Source of the DNA: Abelmoschus esculentus
Taxonomy: Eukaryota > Streptophyta > Magnoliopsida > Malvales > Malvaceae
Assembly: GCA_035048815.1 (NCBI GenBank)
Contig: JAUCBN010000035.1
Location: forward strand, 9,436,501-9,500,500
Direction of reading: 5' to 3'
DNA: 64,000 nucleotides
The notes under the pieces are model-generated. The model saw nothing but the letters and a program-made list of their open reading frames with translations. It was not told where the DNA came from and made no database searches. Numbering within the stretch: position 1 is the stretch's first letter; each line of letters opens with the position of its first letter. The position numbers and the translations under genes are program-made. Shown one piece after another: positions 24,211 to 36,058 of the stretch.

Positions 24211-27200
24211 CGTTATTAGCACGAGACTCTAACCAACGAAGGTGTTTATCGTTCGAATCTTGAAGGAGTTATTAAAAAGAATTTATTACTGACATAAATC
24301 AAAGATAAGTTCTTCTCCCTCAATTATATTTTAATTATCGATTATTTTTTCTCTCTTGATCTTTGATTTGATTTTTAATTTATTAAAATCTTTAATTGTT
24401 TGGTATTTGTGTAGCGATAAAGTGGATCAAATACCGCGATTCTTGTCGACAAATCTCGAAAAAGATTTTAAGAAGATATTGGTAATTAAATCTATCATAA
24501 ATTTAAATTAGTAGAAAGTCCGGTATGTTTTATTTATTTGAGACTTATTTTATCTTTATTTATAACCAATATTTGTTTATTTTATTATGATGATGAAAGT
24601 TTATGTTTTAATCATGTTTTAAGTATTACATGATATTGAAACTAATATTGAAACTATAATTAATGAATATGTTTTTTTATGTTGGTTTAATCCGAGTATA
24701 TTGGCTGGACATCTCGTTCTGCGAGGCTACTAGTCTCAAAGGAGGTTCTTTTTAAAGGACCTTTTAAAGGACCTTGTGGACTAGTTTAACAACGCTGCTT
24801 ATAAGGATTAAATTTTTATTCCATGTATGTATTGTGTATATATTGGTTGATCAATTACTATTTAATAGTTTGAATGTTATAAAGTTTATAATTGCTTGAA
24901 AGAAATATTATTTTTATATCGAAAAACTAAAGTATAGACTTCTCCCAAGTTAAAGTTACGAAAATCATCTTGATCAAAAAAATTTTATGGGAGGCATTCC
25001 CTGAAGTGAATGCATGCATGATGCTTATTCCATGCGATTATTGAATTTATGGCATTCCTTAAAGTGAATGCAAGTATAATGATTATTCCATGCGATTATT
25101 GGATTTATGACAATCCTTGAAGTGAATGCAAGCATGATGTTTATTCCATGCGATTATTAAATTTATTTCATTCCTTGAAGTGAATACAAACGTGATAATT
25201 CACTATATGGTTAGTGAATAAAACTCAATTATGTGCCAGAGTATCACTGATAAGGATATGTTAGAAAAACATACTCCACTTTTCACACATTAATATTGTC
25301 TTACAGACACAATATCATACAAGGGTTTTAAATACCTATCAGTCTCCACTCCATTCCCTGAAGTGAATATGATATTTTATAGCGAAAAGAATAAATGTCA
25401 CATTAGTAATTCTGATCATGATTGAGATCATAAAATAGACATGGATAAGATGATTATTTTGAGAATACTTATATACACAAGAAGTAGAATTATAAAGATA
25501 CAAGAATGATAGAGATCATATTAAAATCTTTATGTTATCAATGCGATGGTACAAATCATTGATCTCGTATTTGTCAAACGCCAAAGTATTATGGACTTTA
25601 TCCATAATCATGAATGATAAATTAGAGAAAATATAAACAGATTTTCTTTGTTGGGAAAATAATGGCGTTATTAATCCAACTCAATTAGATACTGATAATT
25701 TTCTCATAATCCTTCAAGAGAATAATCCTCCATTTATTTTATTTTTTTTGATCTTTTATTTATTTTATGTTAATTTATTTTCATTTATTATTTATGTTAA
25801 CTTACTTTATATATTATTTATTTATCCTTTATGTTAATTTTTTCCTTAAAAGAATATAATTACTTTCGGAATAAAATATGCAATAATTTATGTTGAATTA
25901 TGCTTAGCAGAAAGTGCAAGTACTCATACAATACTTAAGCATAAGAAATATTTTCCCATTTAAATACAAGGGAAATATGAGTACTATATCTTAAAGTACT
26001 AAAATATAAATGCTTCGGAAGAGCTCTTGAGAGCTTATCTTTGATCTGATTTGATATGATGTGCTATTTTTTAATATTTTCCATTCCCCGAAGTGAATAG
26101 TACAGAGCACATATTTTTCATTTCCCGAAGTGAATGAAATAAAACACGTATTAAAAGGTGCACAATTATGCATATTTTCCCATTTAAAGTACAAGGGAAT
26201 AATATGAGTACTATATCCGGAAGTACTAATATCATAGAAAGCTCCGACTGAGCAAATATGTTATTTGTCAAATGAGACTTTATCTCATATTTACAGTGCA
26301 TTATGCTCGTTGAGCAAATATGTTATTGCCAAATGGAACTTTATTCCATATTTATAGTGTATTATACTCGTCAAAATGGCAAAGAGATATTAAGTTTTAA
26401 AGATATTTATAGAAATATATTGAGAATATCAATTAAAGGGATGATGACAATCTCAATATTACGAGTATAACTCAAGGCAATAATAAAATTTTGGCAAAAT
26501 TACATGCACTGTCATCAATATTGTACTACATAAGAATTAGTACAAATTGAAGCTCATGGTATTGTAAACTAGATGTTTACTGATTATTTTATTTGGCATG
26601 ACCAGTTAGACCATCCCGGTTCAATTATGATGCGAAAAATTGATGAAACTTTCATGTGGTCATTTATTGAAGAACTAGGAGTTTCTTCAAGGTAATTTTT
26701 CTTGTGATACTTGCTATGAAAGCATTTTGATTATTCAATCATCAACAACTATGATAGAGTGCAAATCTATTAATTTTCTAGAACTGATATAAGGTGATAT
26801 ATATGGGCCCATACACCTTTCATACAGTCCATCTAGATATTTTATGATTTTCATTGATGCATCGATTAGATGGTTATATGTATCCTTGTTATTAACCTGC
26901 AACTTGGTGTTTGCGAGGCTACTTGCTTAATTGATAAAATTATGAGCACATTTTCCAGATTATCTTATAAAGACAATGGTCTTGATAATGTTGATGACAT
27001 ATCATTTTATATGTAGTATCACTAATTCGCATCAAGCCAACAAATGATTATAAGTTCTCCATATTATAAATGGTTTTTGGTCAGGAACCAAATATTTCTC
27101 ATCTCAATTTTTTGGGTGTGTGTTATATATTCTAATTGCTCCACCACAACGCACAAAGATGAGTTTTGTTCGGAATATATATAAGAGCTTTTGATAGAGG

Positions 27201-29176
27201 ATTTATTGACTATCATTTTAAGGAGTAATTTACCTAACATTAGGGGAGAAAATAAATAGTTGGGAAAAGAAATAAGTTGAAATGAATTATCATTTTCTCT
27301 TTTTGATCTACGTAATACACAATGTGAACTATAAGTTCAATGGATAATTCATTTAGCAAATCAATTGCCAGATGATTTTGCTGACCCTAAAAGAGTGACT
27401 AAGTCACGTATAACATCTATGAATGCTCCGATTAAATTTGATTTCATGAAAGGACAAACTCTAGTTGCTAATGAGTCTAACTTATGCTTAAAGCGTAGTA
27501 GACAAGTAAGTTCCAAAGATAAGAGACCCTCGAAAAGGAAAAGGAGCTATATTTTATGATGGTCTGATCGAGGAATCAATGATTATGAAAATGTCTAGAA
27601 GAGATTAAATGGTCTCCAATAGAGACATTGACATGACTCAGGTACCTGACAATAAAGAGATCTCAATAGATTATGTCATGTCTGGTAATAAATGGAACTA
27701 AAATTAAATCGACATCGTTAATATATTTGCATGTAATATAGCACTAGAGGTTTTATTTGATGACGTGGATCATGAATCATTGTCAATTGGGCAATGTAAA
27801 CAAAGAAATGATCGCCAACATGAAAGAGGCAATTGAGGCGAAACTAAATCTCTTTTGAAAAGAGAAGTATTTGAGCCTATAGCTCATACATTGAAATGTG
27901 TAAAGCTCGTGGATATAAATGAGCCTTTGTGAGAAAGAGAAATCAAAAGGGGAATTCATGAGATATAAGCTCATTTGTTTGCACAAGGATTCTCACAAAG
28001 ACATGAAATTGAATGAGAAAAATATATTCCTCGGTGGTGGATACAATTACATTTAGATATTCTGGCAATAAATAAAATAGTTTCGTCTAATGGATGTTGA
28101 TACATCTTATTTGTGTGAGCCTCTTGATAAAAACATTTACATGAAGCTTCTAAAAGGATTTAGACTGTCAGAAGCAATTAATTCAAGTTCTCGAGAACAT
28201 TATTCAACCATATTAAATATATCTTTTATGGATTGAAAGATTTAGGCGTATTTGATATAATCGCCTCATTGAATATTTATTAGTATAATGCTATATGAAT
28301 TGTTTAATTTTCCCGAGCATTTTGATTAAGTGGATTAATTCTGAATTTTTATTGTTGTCGATGATTTGAATATAGTTGAGACTCGTGAACAGATCTCCTC
28401 AAATCCTTGTGCATCAATTGACATACAGAAAAATATTGAAAGAGACTTTACATGAATAATGCATATTCATTGATCACCCTTATGGTTGTTAGGTCTCTTA
28501 GTGTAAACAAAGATTCTTTCTGCCTCAAGAAAAGGGTAATGATATTCTTGGTCTAAAAGCACAATATATACACTATTTGATCCGGAAGCATCGTATCTTA
28601 GTTGGTCCAAAAATATTATTTAAGTGCTACGAGATCATTATCTTTAAATAATTGTTATGCATGAGGCAAAGCCGAAATATGTGTTTGGCTAAACATATAT
28701 GTGAATGTTTTTCACAAGATAAGATGCAAGCTATCTTATAAAGAGATAATACAAAATTTATATCTCAAGGTGGATATATCAAATATGATAAAACGAAACA
28801 TATTTCTTCAAGTTTCGTCCCTCATGATTTTTAGATGAATATTATTCAATGAATTATTTCAAGCAATGATTTAGATGATTTATCCACTAGTGCATGATCT
28901 ACTTCAACATTTGAAGTTTGTATTCAATATTGAATTATGAAGATTCAAAGGTCTTATGTGATATTTTCATGAGGGGGAGTAATACGCGTTGCACTCTTTT
29001 TCCCTTAACCGAGGTTTTGTCCCAATGGGTTTTCCTGGTAAGGTTTTTAATGAGGCAACATGTTATGCGTATCAAAGATGTTTGTATTTTTCCTTCACTA
29101 AGAATTTTTTTCCATAGGGTTTTATCTTAGTAAGGTTTTAACGAGGCACATTATCTTCATAGATATCTAAGGGGAG
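24211..29176 (+). pseudogene. Copia B internal region, copy 4, decayed gag-pol
   Basis: Near-duplicate of copy 2 at an offset of about 8.164 kb. The zinc knuckle lies at 25533-25574 with the same TGA for Trp, the linker frame at 27365-27559, and the RNase H end near 28740-28930. A 12-base TTTTAAAGGACC duplication near 24760 is not in copy 2. Unlike copy 2 it ends in a true B-type LTR, so this is probably the original B element. Confidence 0.75.
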
Positions 29177-29411
29177 TGTTATGAATATATTTATTCATGG
29201 TGGATATCCATCTATTAAGTTAAAGTTTAATGGATTTTATTATTAGGGTTTAATACCTATTAGAATTAGGGTTTTCATCTTATGCCTATAAATATAGACT
29301 TTTGGCCAAACCTTTGTACATAACCCTACTTTGAGAATATAATAAAATCTCTCTTTTGTCTCTCATTTTTGTTCTCTTATTTTATTCTTGTTCTTTACTT
29401 TATTTACAACA
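29177..29411 (+). repeat. 3' LTR of Copia B
   Basis: B-type start (TGTTATGAATATATTTATTC) after AAGGGGAG, ending TTTACAACA. It differs from the B 5' LTRs at many more positions than those differ from each other. The flanks AATTT (left of 23974) and ACTTT (right of 29411) match at four of five bases, a possible worn target-site duplication. Confidence 0.8.
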
Positions 29412-30523
29412 ACTTTAAATATTTATTTTAATAAAAAATATTTTAAATATCTAAATAAAAAATTGTCTATACGAGCAGTTATGTAGGCAACACAAATGCA
29501 CATGCCATTATAAAGCATAAGAACATGTCGGAAGAGGGGGAGAGCACCAACATGGCTTAATGTAAAAACATGATAAGGGCACCAAAATCCATAAATAAAA
29601 TAAAATAAAATAAGCTTTTGTGTTTAAAGAAATCTGAATGAAGTTAAAAAAGGCTTGAAAGTGAAGGGAGTGAGTGGTACCCAACAGATATTCATATAAA
29701 ATTTTTGTCAGACACCATGTGACACTGTGGCCCTGACCCTTTCATCCATGTCCCCACCTCACACACAAATAGCCACCATATGAGACAAAAGGGTCCCCTA
29801 AAGTTTACTTTAATCACATGATGAAAGGAAAAGACCAGCCCTTTTTTTTACTGTTCTGCATGTTGTATTCATCATATAATCTAATGGCTGACAGATACTG
29901 TAATAATACTAACTTGAACATCAGTAAAAAAAAAAACAGAGTCGATCCTTTTAACATACTGCAATATAGTTGTTAAGCTTCTGGTAAAGTACTTTTATAA
30001 CTTCCATGGGAGATTATCTAATTCTGTACACAAAGTGACATAGTTCATACAGTACCTTTGATCACCTCACTTTGAAAAGAAAGAGGGTAAAAATACAAAA
30101 GGGAAATAGTAAAAAAGAAATTACAATATGAGATAAAAAGGAGTTACTAGTTACTGCTACTACTACCTCTAAACTATTAATTGTGTGGTCCTGCAATTAG
30201 GGTGTCACCAGCAAGGAAAGGCCAAAAAACCCACCTGCATAAATCAGTTCCTCTGTCCTTTACCTCTACATACATATATATATTATGTATTTTGATTGTA
30301 AATAGTATTGTATTGATGATGATGATGTAGATCTTTCAGCAATCTTGTCCTACAGATCTTTTCGTTCCTTTGTTTTTTGTTTAATCTACCATGTATATGC
30401 TTAATTGCCACTGATTCTGCAAAGGATTAGAATAAAAAGAGTTCAAACATTATGAAAATGATCGGATTTTACCATGATTCCAAGGTGTTTGATGGTGTTT
30501 TTCTTACCTCCGCTGTTGGCTAA
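29412..30523. other. Intergenic DNA and probable 3' UTR of the CCCH gene
   Basis: No coding sequence on either strand. The part near 30524 should be the 3' UTR of the minus-strand gene, but I cannot place the polyadenylation site. Base composition is less extreme than in the neighbouring Copia array, and there are several homopolymer A runs. Confidence 0.5.
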
Positions 30524-32866
30524 CTACATGTCAATGGTTCCTTGCCCGGACGAAAGCCTTTTACAGCAAAAGATTAGTCATAATTAGATTCCACTGGTTT
30601 TGTTGGATGCCATCGCAATCGGAAGTTGTGATGAATAATGATATACCTTGGCATTTGTAGATTTGTTTTAAGAGAAGCCATGTTAAGACTGGAGGCATTA
30701 CCATTAGTCGGAGTTCCGGTTTTGTCATCAGCTTTTAAGGCCTCTGCAGAGGAGGTGGAGAAGACAGTAAAGTGATCACCGGCTGATTTCTTCGGAGAGG
30801 CGAATAGGTTGTCTGGGAGAATGTGCTCGAAGCTGTCCATAGAAGCAAAGCATTAAATCGATCACCAAAAGCTACCACAAAGAAGTATAGTTATTACTTT
30901 GCTTATATATATTTAGCATTTAAGTTTTATACCTTTCAGGGAGATCAGTTTCTTCAGAATTGACTTTCCCCTTAGTGCTACTATTACAATTGTCATTTTT
31001 ATAATTACAAGCTGCATTAATTTCCTCAATCTGCTTATCATCTTTCATAGCATTAGCCAACTTGGAAACAGCTGAGATCGAGCAATGACTGTTCCCTGCA
31101 GCCAAAAAGGTAAATCGGATCGATAAATTGAACAGTCAGGTAACTTGGTTCATTTGGTGACTCAAACAAAAGTCAAATTTTAGACTGTTTTGAACCTTCG
31201 GGAACTTCTTGATTGAGGCCATCAGCTGGAAAAATAAGTGCATGATTGTTGGGAGTACGGGGTAAGGTCGGTGAAGGAATGAGGGATCCGGTGGACAAAC
31301 CGTGATGGAACGGAGATTGGTTCTGGTTCTTTAAGTCCAGAAGCTGCAAGTTCATTAGCCTTCTTCCTTGAAGCTCAATGGCTTGCTGCAAATCAGCCTG
31401 CTCCTCCAATTTCCTTCTCAGAAGCATCTCTTTGGTATTGTAAAACATTTTCGACCCAAATTAGTTTGCATGGTAATCGAAGTTCACCAACAATACATTG
31501 AAATCTGACATAAACACAAAAGGCCTGGTTGTACTAACCAAGATGGAGATCGAATGGCTCCCTCGAATCAATTGCAGACGGACTCGAGCAGACCGAATAC
31601 TCTCCTCGTTCCAATTGTTGTTTCCTATAAATTCGATCGATTAGACAAATTACATTTACTTACATATCACAATTGGCAAGATAGTGCAACAAAGAAGATA
31701 ACAAAGAGCCTTTACTTCTCTTGGACTTTCCCTTTCTCCTTGTAAGGCTTAACAAGCACTCGAGAATCACAGATGAAATGAGGGTTCCCTTTAGCTAAAA
31801 TGAGCTTCACTGTCTCTGCATATACAAATGTAACAAAACCAAACATCCTCTTTTGCTGGTAAGGAATCCTCACATCTTGTACCGGTCCATATATGCTGGG
31901 AAAATCCAAAGAGAATCAATAATCTATAAAGTTGAAGCTCAAAAACAATAACATTAAAAAAAAACAGTGACTTCACCTGAAATAATTCGAAACATCTTCT
32001 TCTTTGAAAGCACTATCAGCTGGGAATGTCAAATAAATCTGTCTAGACACCGGATTAAGTGCTGCGGCCAAACCCATGGGTGAAAAATGGTTTCTTTCGG
32101 GCCGGCACCGCCCTAACTTATGAAGCTCATCACTCATCATCAAAGCAGCCAAAGCTGAACTGCTATGGGTCAAAGAAGTCCCGGCCATGAACTCAGAAGC
32201 AGAAGCTAGCTTTTGTTGCTGTTGTTGAAGAGGTTTTGATCTAAGCAGCTCCTGGTACTGCTCCAACTCGTTAAGCTTACTCGGAGAACCGACGAAAGCA
32301 GTTCCTACATCGGCAGTACAATCTCCATGAAGAAACCTACAGCTAGCACCGTTCTTACAAAACCCTCTGGCGAAGTACAAGCAAGGTTTCCATCCAATCC
32401 CGGAGTTGACATCGTCAGCAGCACCAAAACTCAGACCGGGAACCGAGAAACTCCTCCTGTGTAAAACAGATTCGGGCATTGCCAAGTCAAGCCGAGGGCT
32501 GAACAAGGTTTCGGGTTTCGAGTCGTTGAGAAACGAAAGATGGTTGTGGAACTGATATTCGTCGATGAATCCATTGCCATTGCTTGCATTGAAAACACTG
32601 GCATATGAAAGATTGGAATTTGAGGATAAAGGAGAGGGAGAAAGGGGAGTGGAAGGTGTTGGGGGGTTGGAAATGGAGAGTCCGAAGTGGATTTTGGCTT
32701 TGAAGATTAAAGAGTGGATGTGAGCTTCTGGTCCAAAGGCTAAACGTATCATTTCCTTTTCGCCATGATCTTGAATGAGAAGAAACCCCATGATTTTTGA
32801 AGCGTTTTCAGGGTCTAAGCTTTGGATCCTTGAGAACACTATCCCTGTTGCTTCGTATGAATCCAT
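30524..32866 (-). CDS. CCCH zinc-finger and RRM RNA-binding protein (AtC3H46/53/55-like)
   Basis: Seven coding exons on the minus strand: 32866-31977, 31895-31716, 31624-31539, 31429-31196 (acceptor uncertain, see findings), 31095-30933, 30832-30647 and 30557-30524. They give about 590 residues; phases agree and other junctions are GT-AG. The N-terminus (ATGIVFSRIQSLDPENASKIMGF) is the conserved helical start of this plant family. A single CCCH finger lies at C162, C170, C176, H180 (C-X7-C-X5-C-X3-H). A five-Gln run is at 214-218. The RRM covers about 275-351, with RNP2 IYLTFP at 277-282 and RNP1 RMFGFVTF at 313-320, split by intron 1. A helical Leu/Gln-rich block (RRKLEEQADLQQAIELQ) follows, and the end PRLSSGQGTIDM fits the family C-terminus. 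Predicted role: single-stranded RNA binding in post-transcriptional control. No known targets can be read from sequence. Confidence 0.92.
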
Positions 32867-33293
32867 GGAAAAGAAATGTGCTGAAATCTAAACCCTCCCC
32901 AGAAACTAAAAGCAATAACAAAAGCTTTTCTGTTCCAGGGACCAGGAGAGACGGAGGAAGATGGAGAAGAAAAAGCAGATAAAAAAGGATGCAAAGGAGT
33001 GGACTTTGCTTCGATAAGGACAATAATGGCTACGGATTAATATTATATTTTAATAAATATAATAATTATAGTTAATTAGTTTGAGGAATGTAATGATTTC
33101 AAAGCTTCTTCCCTCTATGAAAACCGATGAAAGAAAAAAAAAAGTTGATGTAAAAGAAGAAGAAGAAGAAGCAAAAGTAAGGTGTCTCCTCCGGACAAAA
33201 AAATTCTGTTTTTGGATATCTTTGCTTTAACATTAAAAATTATTATTTTTAAATAATAATAGTATAAATGATTTATACTTTATAAAATTTGTT
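32867..33293 (-). promoter_or_regulatory. 5' UTR and short promoter of the CCCH gene, cut off by a MULE
   Basis: Upstream of the ATG (minus strand) is a pyrimidine-rich leader (TCTTCTCCATCTTCCTCCGTC-type sequence, 32910-33000), typical of plant 5' UTRs. Farther up are A/T-rich TATA-like stretches near 33036-33070 and a GAA microsatellite at about 33155-33172 (plus strand). Only about 430 bases separate the ATG from the transposon edge. The transcription start cannot be placed exactly. Confidence 0.5.
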
Positions 33294-33597
33294 GGAAAAT
33301 TCTCAAAAATATTGATATTTTTTTAAATATTAATTCTAGCAAATTATTTTTAGATCTATTGAGATGTCTATAGTGAACAATGAGGTCGGTTTAGGAGAAC
33401 CCAACTATGAACAGTAGTTTCAAATTAAAATTAAAAAATAAAAATAATGTAAAGATGGCTCAACTTCCAACAATGTTTTACACTGTTCAAAGTCGGGTTC
33501 AGATACCCGACTTCAGCTTTTATCCTACTTCTTGCAAGCGTGCAGGCGAGGGGTGCATGGGTAGGGGTGCAGCGGGACAGAGGGGTGGGTAGGCACG
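33294..33597 (+). repeat. Left TIR of the MULE
   Basis: Matches the reverse complement of 35735-36048 through a series of blocks: TTCTCAAAAATATTGA, GGTCGGTTTAGGA, AACCCAACTAT, GGCTCA, AACTTCCAACA, GGGGTGCA. It contains a small hairpin GTCGGGT-N6-ACCCGAC at 33492-33511. Confidence 0.8.
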
Positions 33598-34052
33598 AGT
33601 TATGTTAGGGGGTAAATTAGATTCAAAAGAATCCGACTTTAATTGATATATGCAATACCAATGACAGTTTCAAATTTTTCTGGTGCAATAGAGGGTTATT
33701 GATAATAGTGTGTAGGAAAAAAATCAATAAAGAGTAAGCAAAAAAATTTTGAAGACTTGTTTTAGGTATGTGTTTATTTTTTTAATACTAGTATTTTTTA
33801 TTATAGATATATTTTTTTAATTTATAGTTCATAGAGTTAGTTCGGTTAAAATTTTATGATTAATTTTAAGTTGATATATTTTATGATGATAGTGAAATTG
33901 AAGGTATTTATATACGAAACTTAATTTTTAGTTTTATTTATGTACATTTTGAGTGTATTTTATTTTATTATAGTTTGTTATAATTTTATCTTTTATCTTT
34001 TATCTTTTATCTTTTTTTCATTTTTTATATTGATTTATTTTATTAATTTGAT

Positions 34053-34770
34053 TTGAAACAAAAAATGAATCAGGATAAATTTTTGACAATTATCCATTAT
34101 AATGAAAAAATTGTGAGAACGGATGCCGAAATTATATTTGAAGTTGAAAACATCATAAAAATGCGATTTGAAAAGGAAATCACGCTTCAACAGTTGAAGG
34201 AGAAAATATCTCAAAAGATTGGAAGAGATTCATGGTTTGCGTTACCGGTGGCTTACATGTGAAAATCCGGTAACATATTGTGCAATCAATCTTGAAGATG
34301 ATGATGATGTTGCAATGATGATTGCTAAACATGAATCTGTGGAGACTCTATATATCGAGTTATTTGCGGAAATTTCTGATGTTCTGAACCCTTCTAAAAT
34401 TTTTATTGGAGAATCTTCTCAAATGAATTACGTTACTGAGACTGACTACCTAGAGGCAGTTTTCTCGCAATGTTGTCTGGTGGTACAGCTAATGAATTTA
34501 ATTCAGTTGACACTTCAACAGATAATATGAACAACCTACGCGATCGATGGAGAGAAGCTCTTGACGATTCTAGCGAGGATGAAGATATTGATGATGATGA
34601 TTTGTTTCTTGATGATGTTTGTAATGTCCTAATTATGGTGTGAGAGAATTTGTTCCACCCGCAGGAGATATTACATTTTATGAGCCTCCTACTCACATGG
34701 TGTCATTGGATTTTGATGCTATGAGAGCTACTGAATTCTCGGATGTTCCCCGAATAACTTATATTGGCTA
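34053..34770 (+). pseudogene. MULE-encoded protein, N-terminal fragment with frameshifts
   Basis: Frame 1 (34053-34262) reads FLTIIHYNEKIVRTDAEIIFE and LQQLKEKISQKIG. After a shift, frame 2 (34219-34530) carries PVTYCAINLEDDDDVAMMI. A third piece near 34540-34770 gives DDSSEDEDIDDDDLF and EFVPPAGDITFYEPP. This order matches the leader region that precedes the MuDR domain in many plant MULE proteins. The catalytic transposase, zinc finger and stop are absent. The sequence turns into AT repeats at about 34780. Confidence 0.65.
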
Positions 34771-34789
34771 AAAATATATACCATTTCGA

Positions 34790-35570
34790 CAAACGTAAGG
34801 CTAGAAATGTGTCGATCATCTAAATACAATAGAGGAGTTTGCCCCGTCATCTTATAAAAATTTAAACAAGAAATATCAAAATTTAAAAATCATAAACTTA
34901 AAAGTATTCATAAAGTTTTTTAAACAATCATCTAAACTTAAAAATATTTCAACAAAATAAATAGGCAAATTCTCAAAAATATCGACTAAAAATCATAACT
35001 ATATTAAAATAAACTATCATAAAATAATTCAATAAAATAAAATATCAAAATTTAAAAACCATAACTATACTATCATAAAATAATTCAACAAAAAAATAAT
35101 TCACATAACTATACTATCATACAATAATTCAACAAAAAAATAATTCTCATAACTATATTAACTAAACTATCATCAAATAATTCAATAATTTAATAATTCT
35201 CATAACTATATTAGCTAAACTATCATAAAATAATTTAACAAAAAAAAATAACAATATTAACTAAACTATCGTAAAATATTTAAAAGAAACTATCAACTTA
35301 TACTATCCAAAAATAATTCCCCTAAACTAAACTATATCAATCAAACTATTATAATAAAATAATTCAACTACTAAACTAAAATACATCAACAATTAAACTA
35401 TCATATAATAAACTAATTCAACAAAATATAAAAAATATACTTAAAAAATAATCTTCTAAATTTTACATAATCTAACAACAAAACTATCAAAATAAAAAAT
35501 AAAATAAATATAAAATCTATCAACTTCAAATAAAAATTAATAATACAACTAAAATAATGATAATAAAATA
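34790..35570. repeat. Degenerate AT-rich tandem-like repeat inside the MULE
   Basis: The phrase AACTATACTATCATAAAATAATTCAACAAAA, or variants, recurs irregularly (for example near 35055, 35105, 35155, 35205, 35265). It occupies the place where transposase coding sequence would be expected. Confidence 0.6.
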
Positions 35571-35734
35571 AAATACTTACAAATTAAAATCTTCAATCTT
35601 CTTTCAACACTTTAACCCTATAAAAACATATCCAAACTATCTTTCCATATCATCTATTTATAATCCAAAAATTTTTTTACACACATACCCAAAATACCCT
35701 AGATAATTTATTCCCACTACCCTAAAACATTGCA

Positions 35735-36048
35735 TCCGGTGCCCCCCTCTGCCGCCTCTGCTGCACCCCTCGATCACGTTGCTGCGCGCCTGCTCCCTGG
35801 CAGGATAAAAGATATAGTCGACTTAACTGAGCCTGATTTTAAACAGTGTTTGACACTGTTGGAAGTTAGGCTCTCCTGAGCCACCCTTCGATTATTTTTT
35901 TTAATTTAAATCAAAAACATTAATTTATAGTTGGGTTTTCCTGAACCGACCTTATTGTTTACTGTAGTTTCTTTAATAGATTTGGAAATAATTTGGGAAA
36001 TCAGTATTTAAAGAAAAAAGAAATTCTCAATATTTTTGAGAATTAGCC
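35735..36048 (-). repeat. Right TIR of the MULE
   Basis: Inverted counterpart of the left TIR. Its inner end is relatively GC-rich (CTGCCGCCTCTGCTGC, then TGCTGCGCGCCTGCTCC) compared with the AT-rich element body. The two arms differ by small indels and many substitutions, so the element is not very recent. Confidence 0.8.
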
Positions 36049-36058
36049 AAAATTTGTT

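Larger units (their letters stand above)
14707..29170 (+). repeat. Tandem duplication of an about 8.16-kb unit (LTR A - flank - LTR B - internal)
   Basis: Matching landmarks keep a nearly constant offset: LTR A 14707/22870, flank 14952/23115, LTR B 15823/23974, zinc knuckle 17369/25533, linker frame 19200/27365, 3' region 20753/28918. The first unit also contains copy 3 and one more LTR A before the second unit begins. Identity is very high by eye over both coding relics and unique flank. That excludes two independent insertions. Confidence 0.85.
33294..36048 (+). mobile_element. Mutator-like DNA transposon (MULE), non-autonomous, 10-bp TSD
   Basis: Long terminal inverted repeats (left start GGAAAATTCTCAAAAA, right end reverse-complement GGCTAATTCTCAAAAA) bound a 2755-bp element. 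The ten bases AAAATTTGTT occur exactly at 33284-33293 and at 36049-36058. Mutator-like elements typically make 9-11 bp duplications and often have TIRs of this size. Inside is a degraded piece of a MULE-type N-terminal protein, but no transposase catalytic domain, so it depends on a partner for movement. Confidence 0.85.

Noticed and set aside
30574..30840. 88-residue frame starting MDSFEHILPDN as its own gene
   Set aside because: It is exon 6 of the CCCH gene read through both introns; splice sites at 30832 and 30647 fit the family C-terminus.
31470..31512. Acceptor CAG about 35 bases after the exon-3 donor of the CCCH gene
   Set aside because: It would give an intron too short for plants and leads quickly to an in-frame stop.
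33407..33592. Small frame inside the left TIR
   Set aside because: It lies wholly in the terminal inverted repeat and has no recognisable domain.
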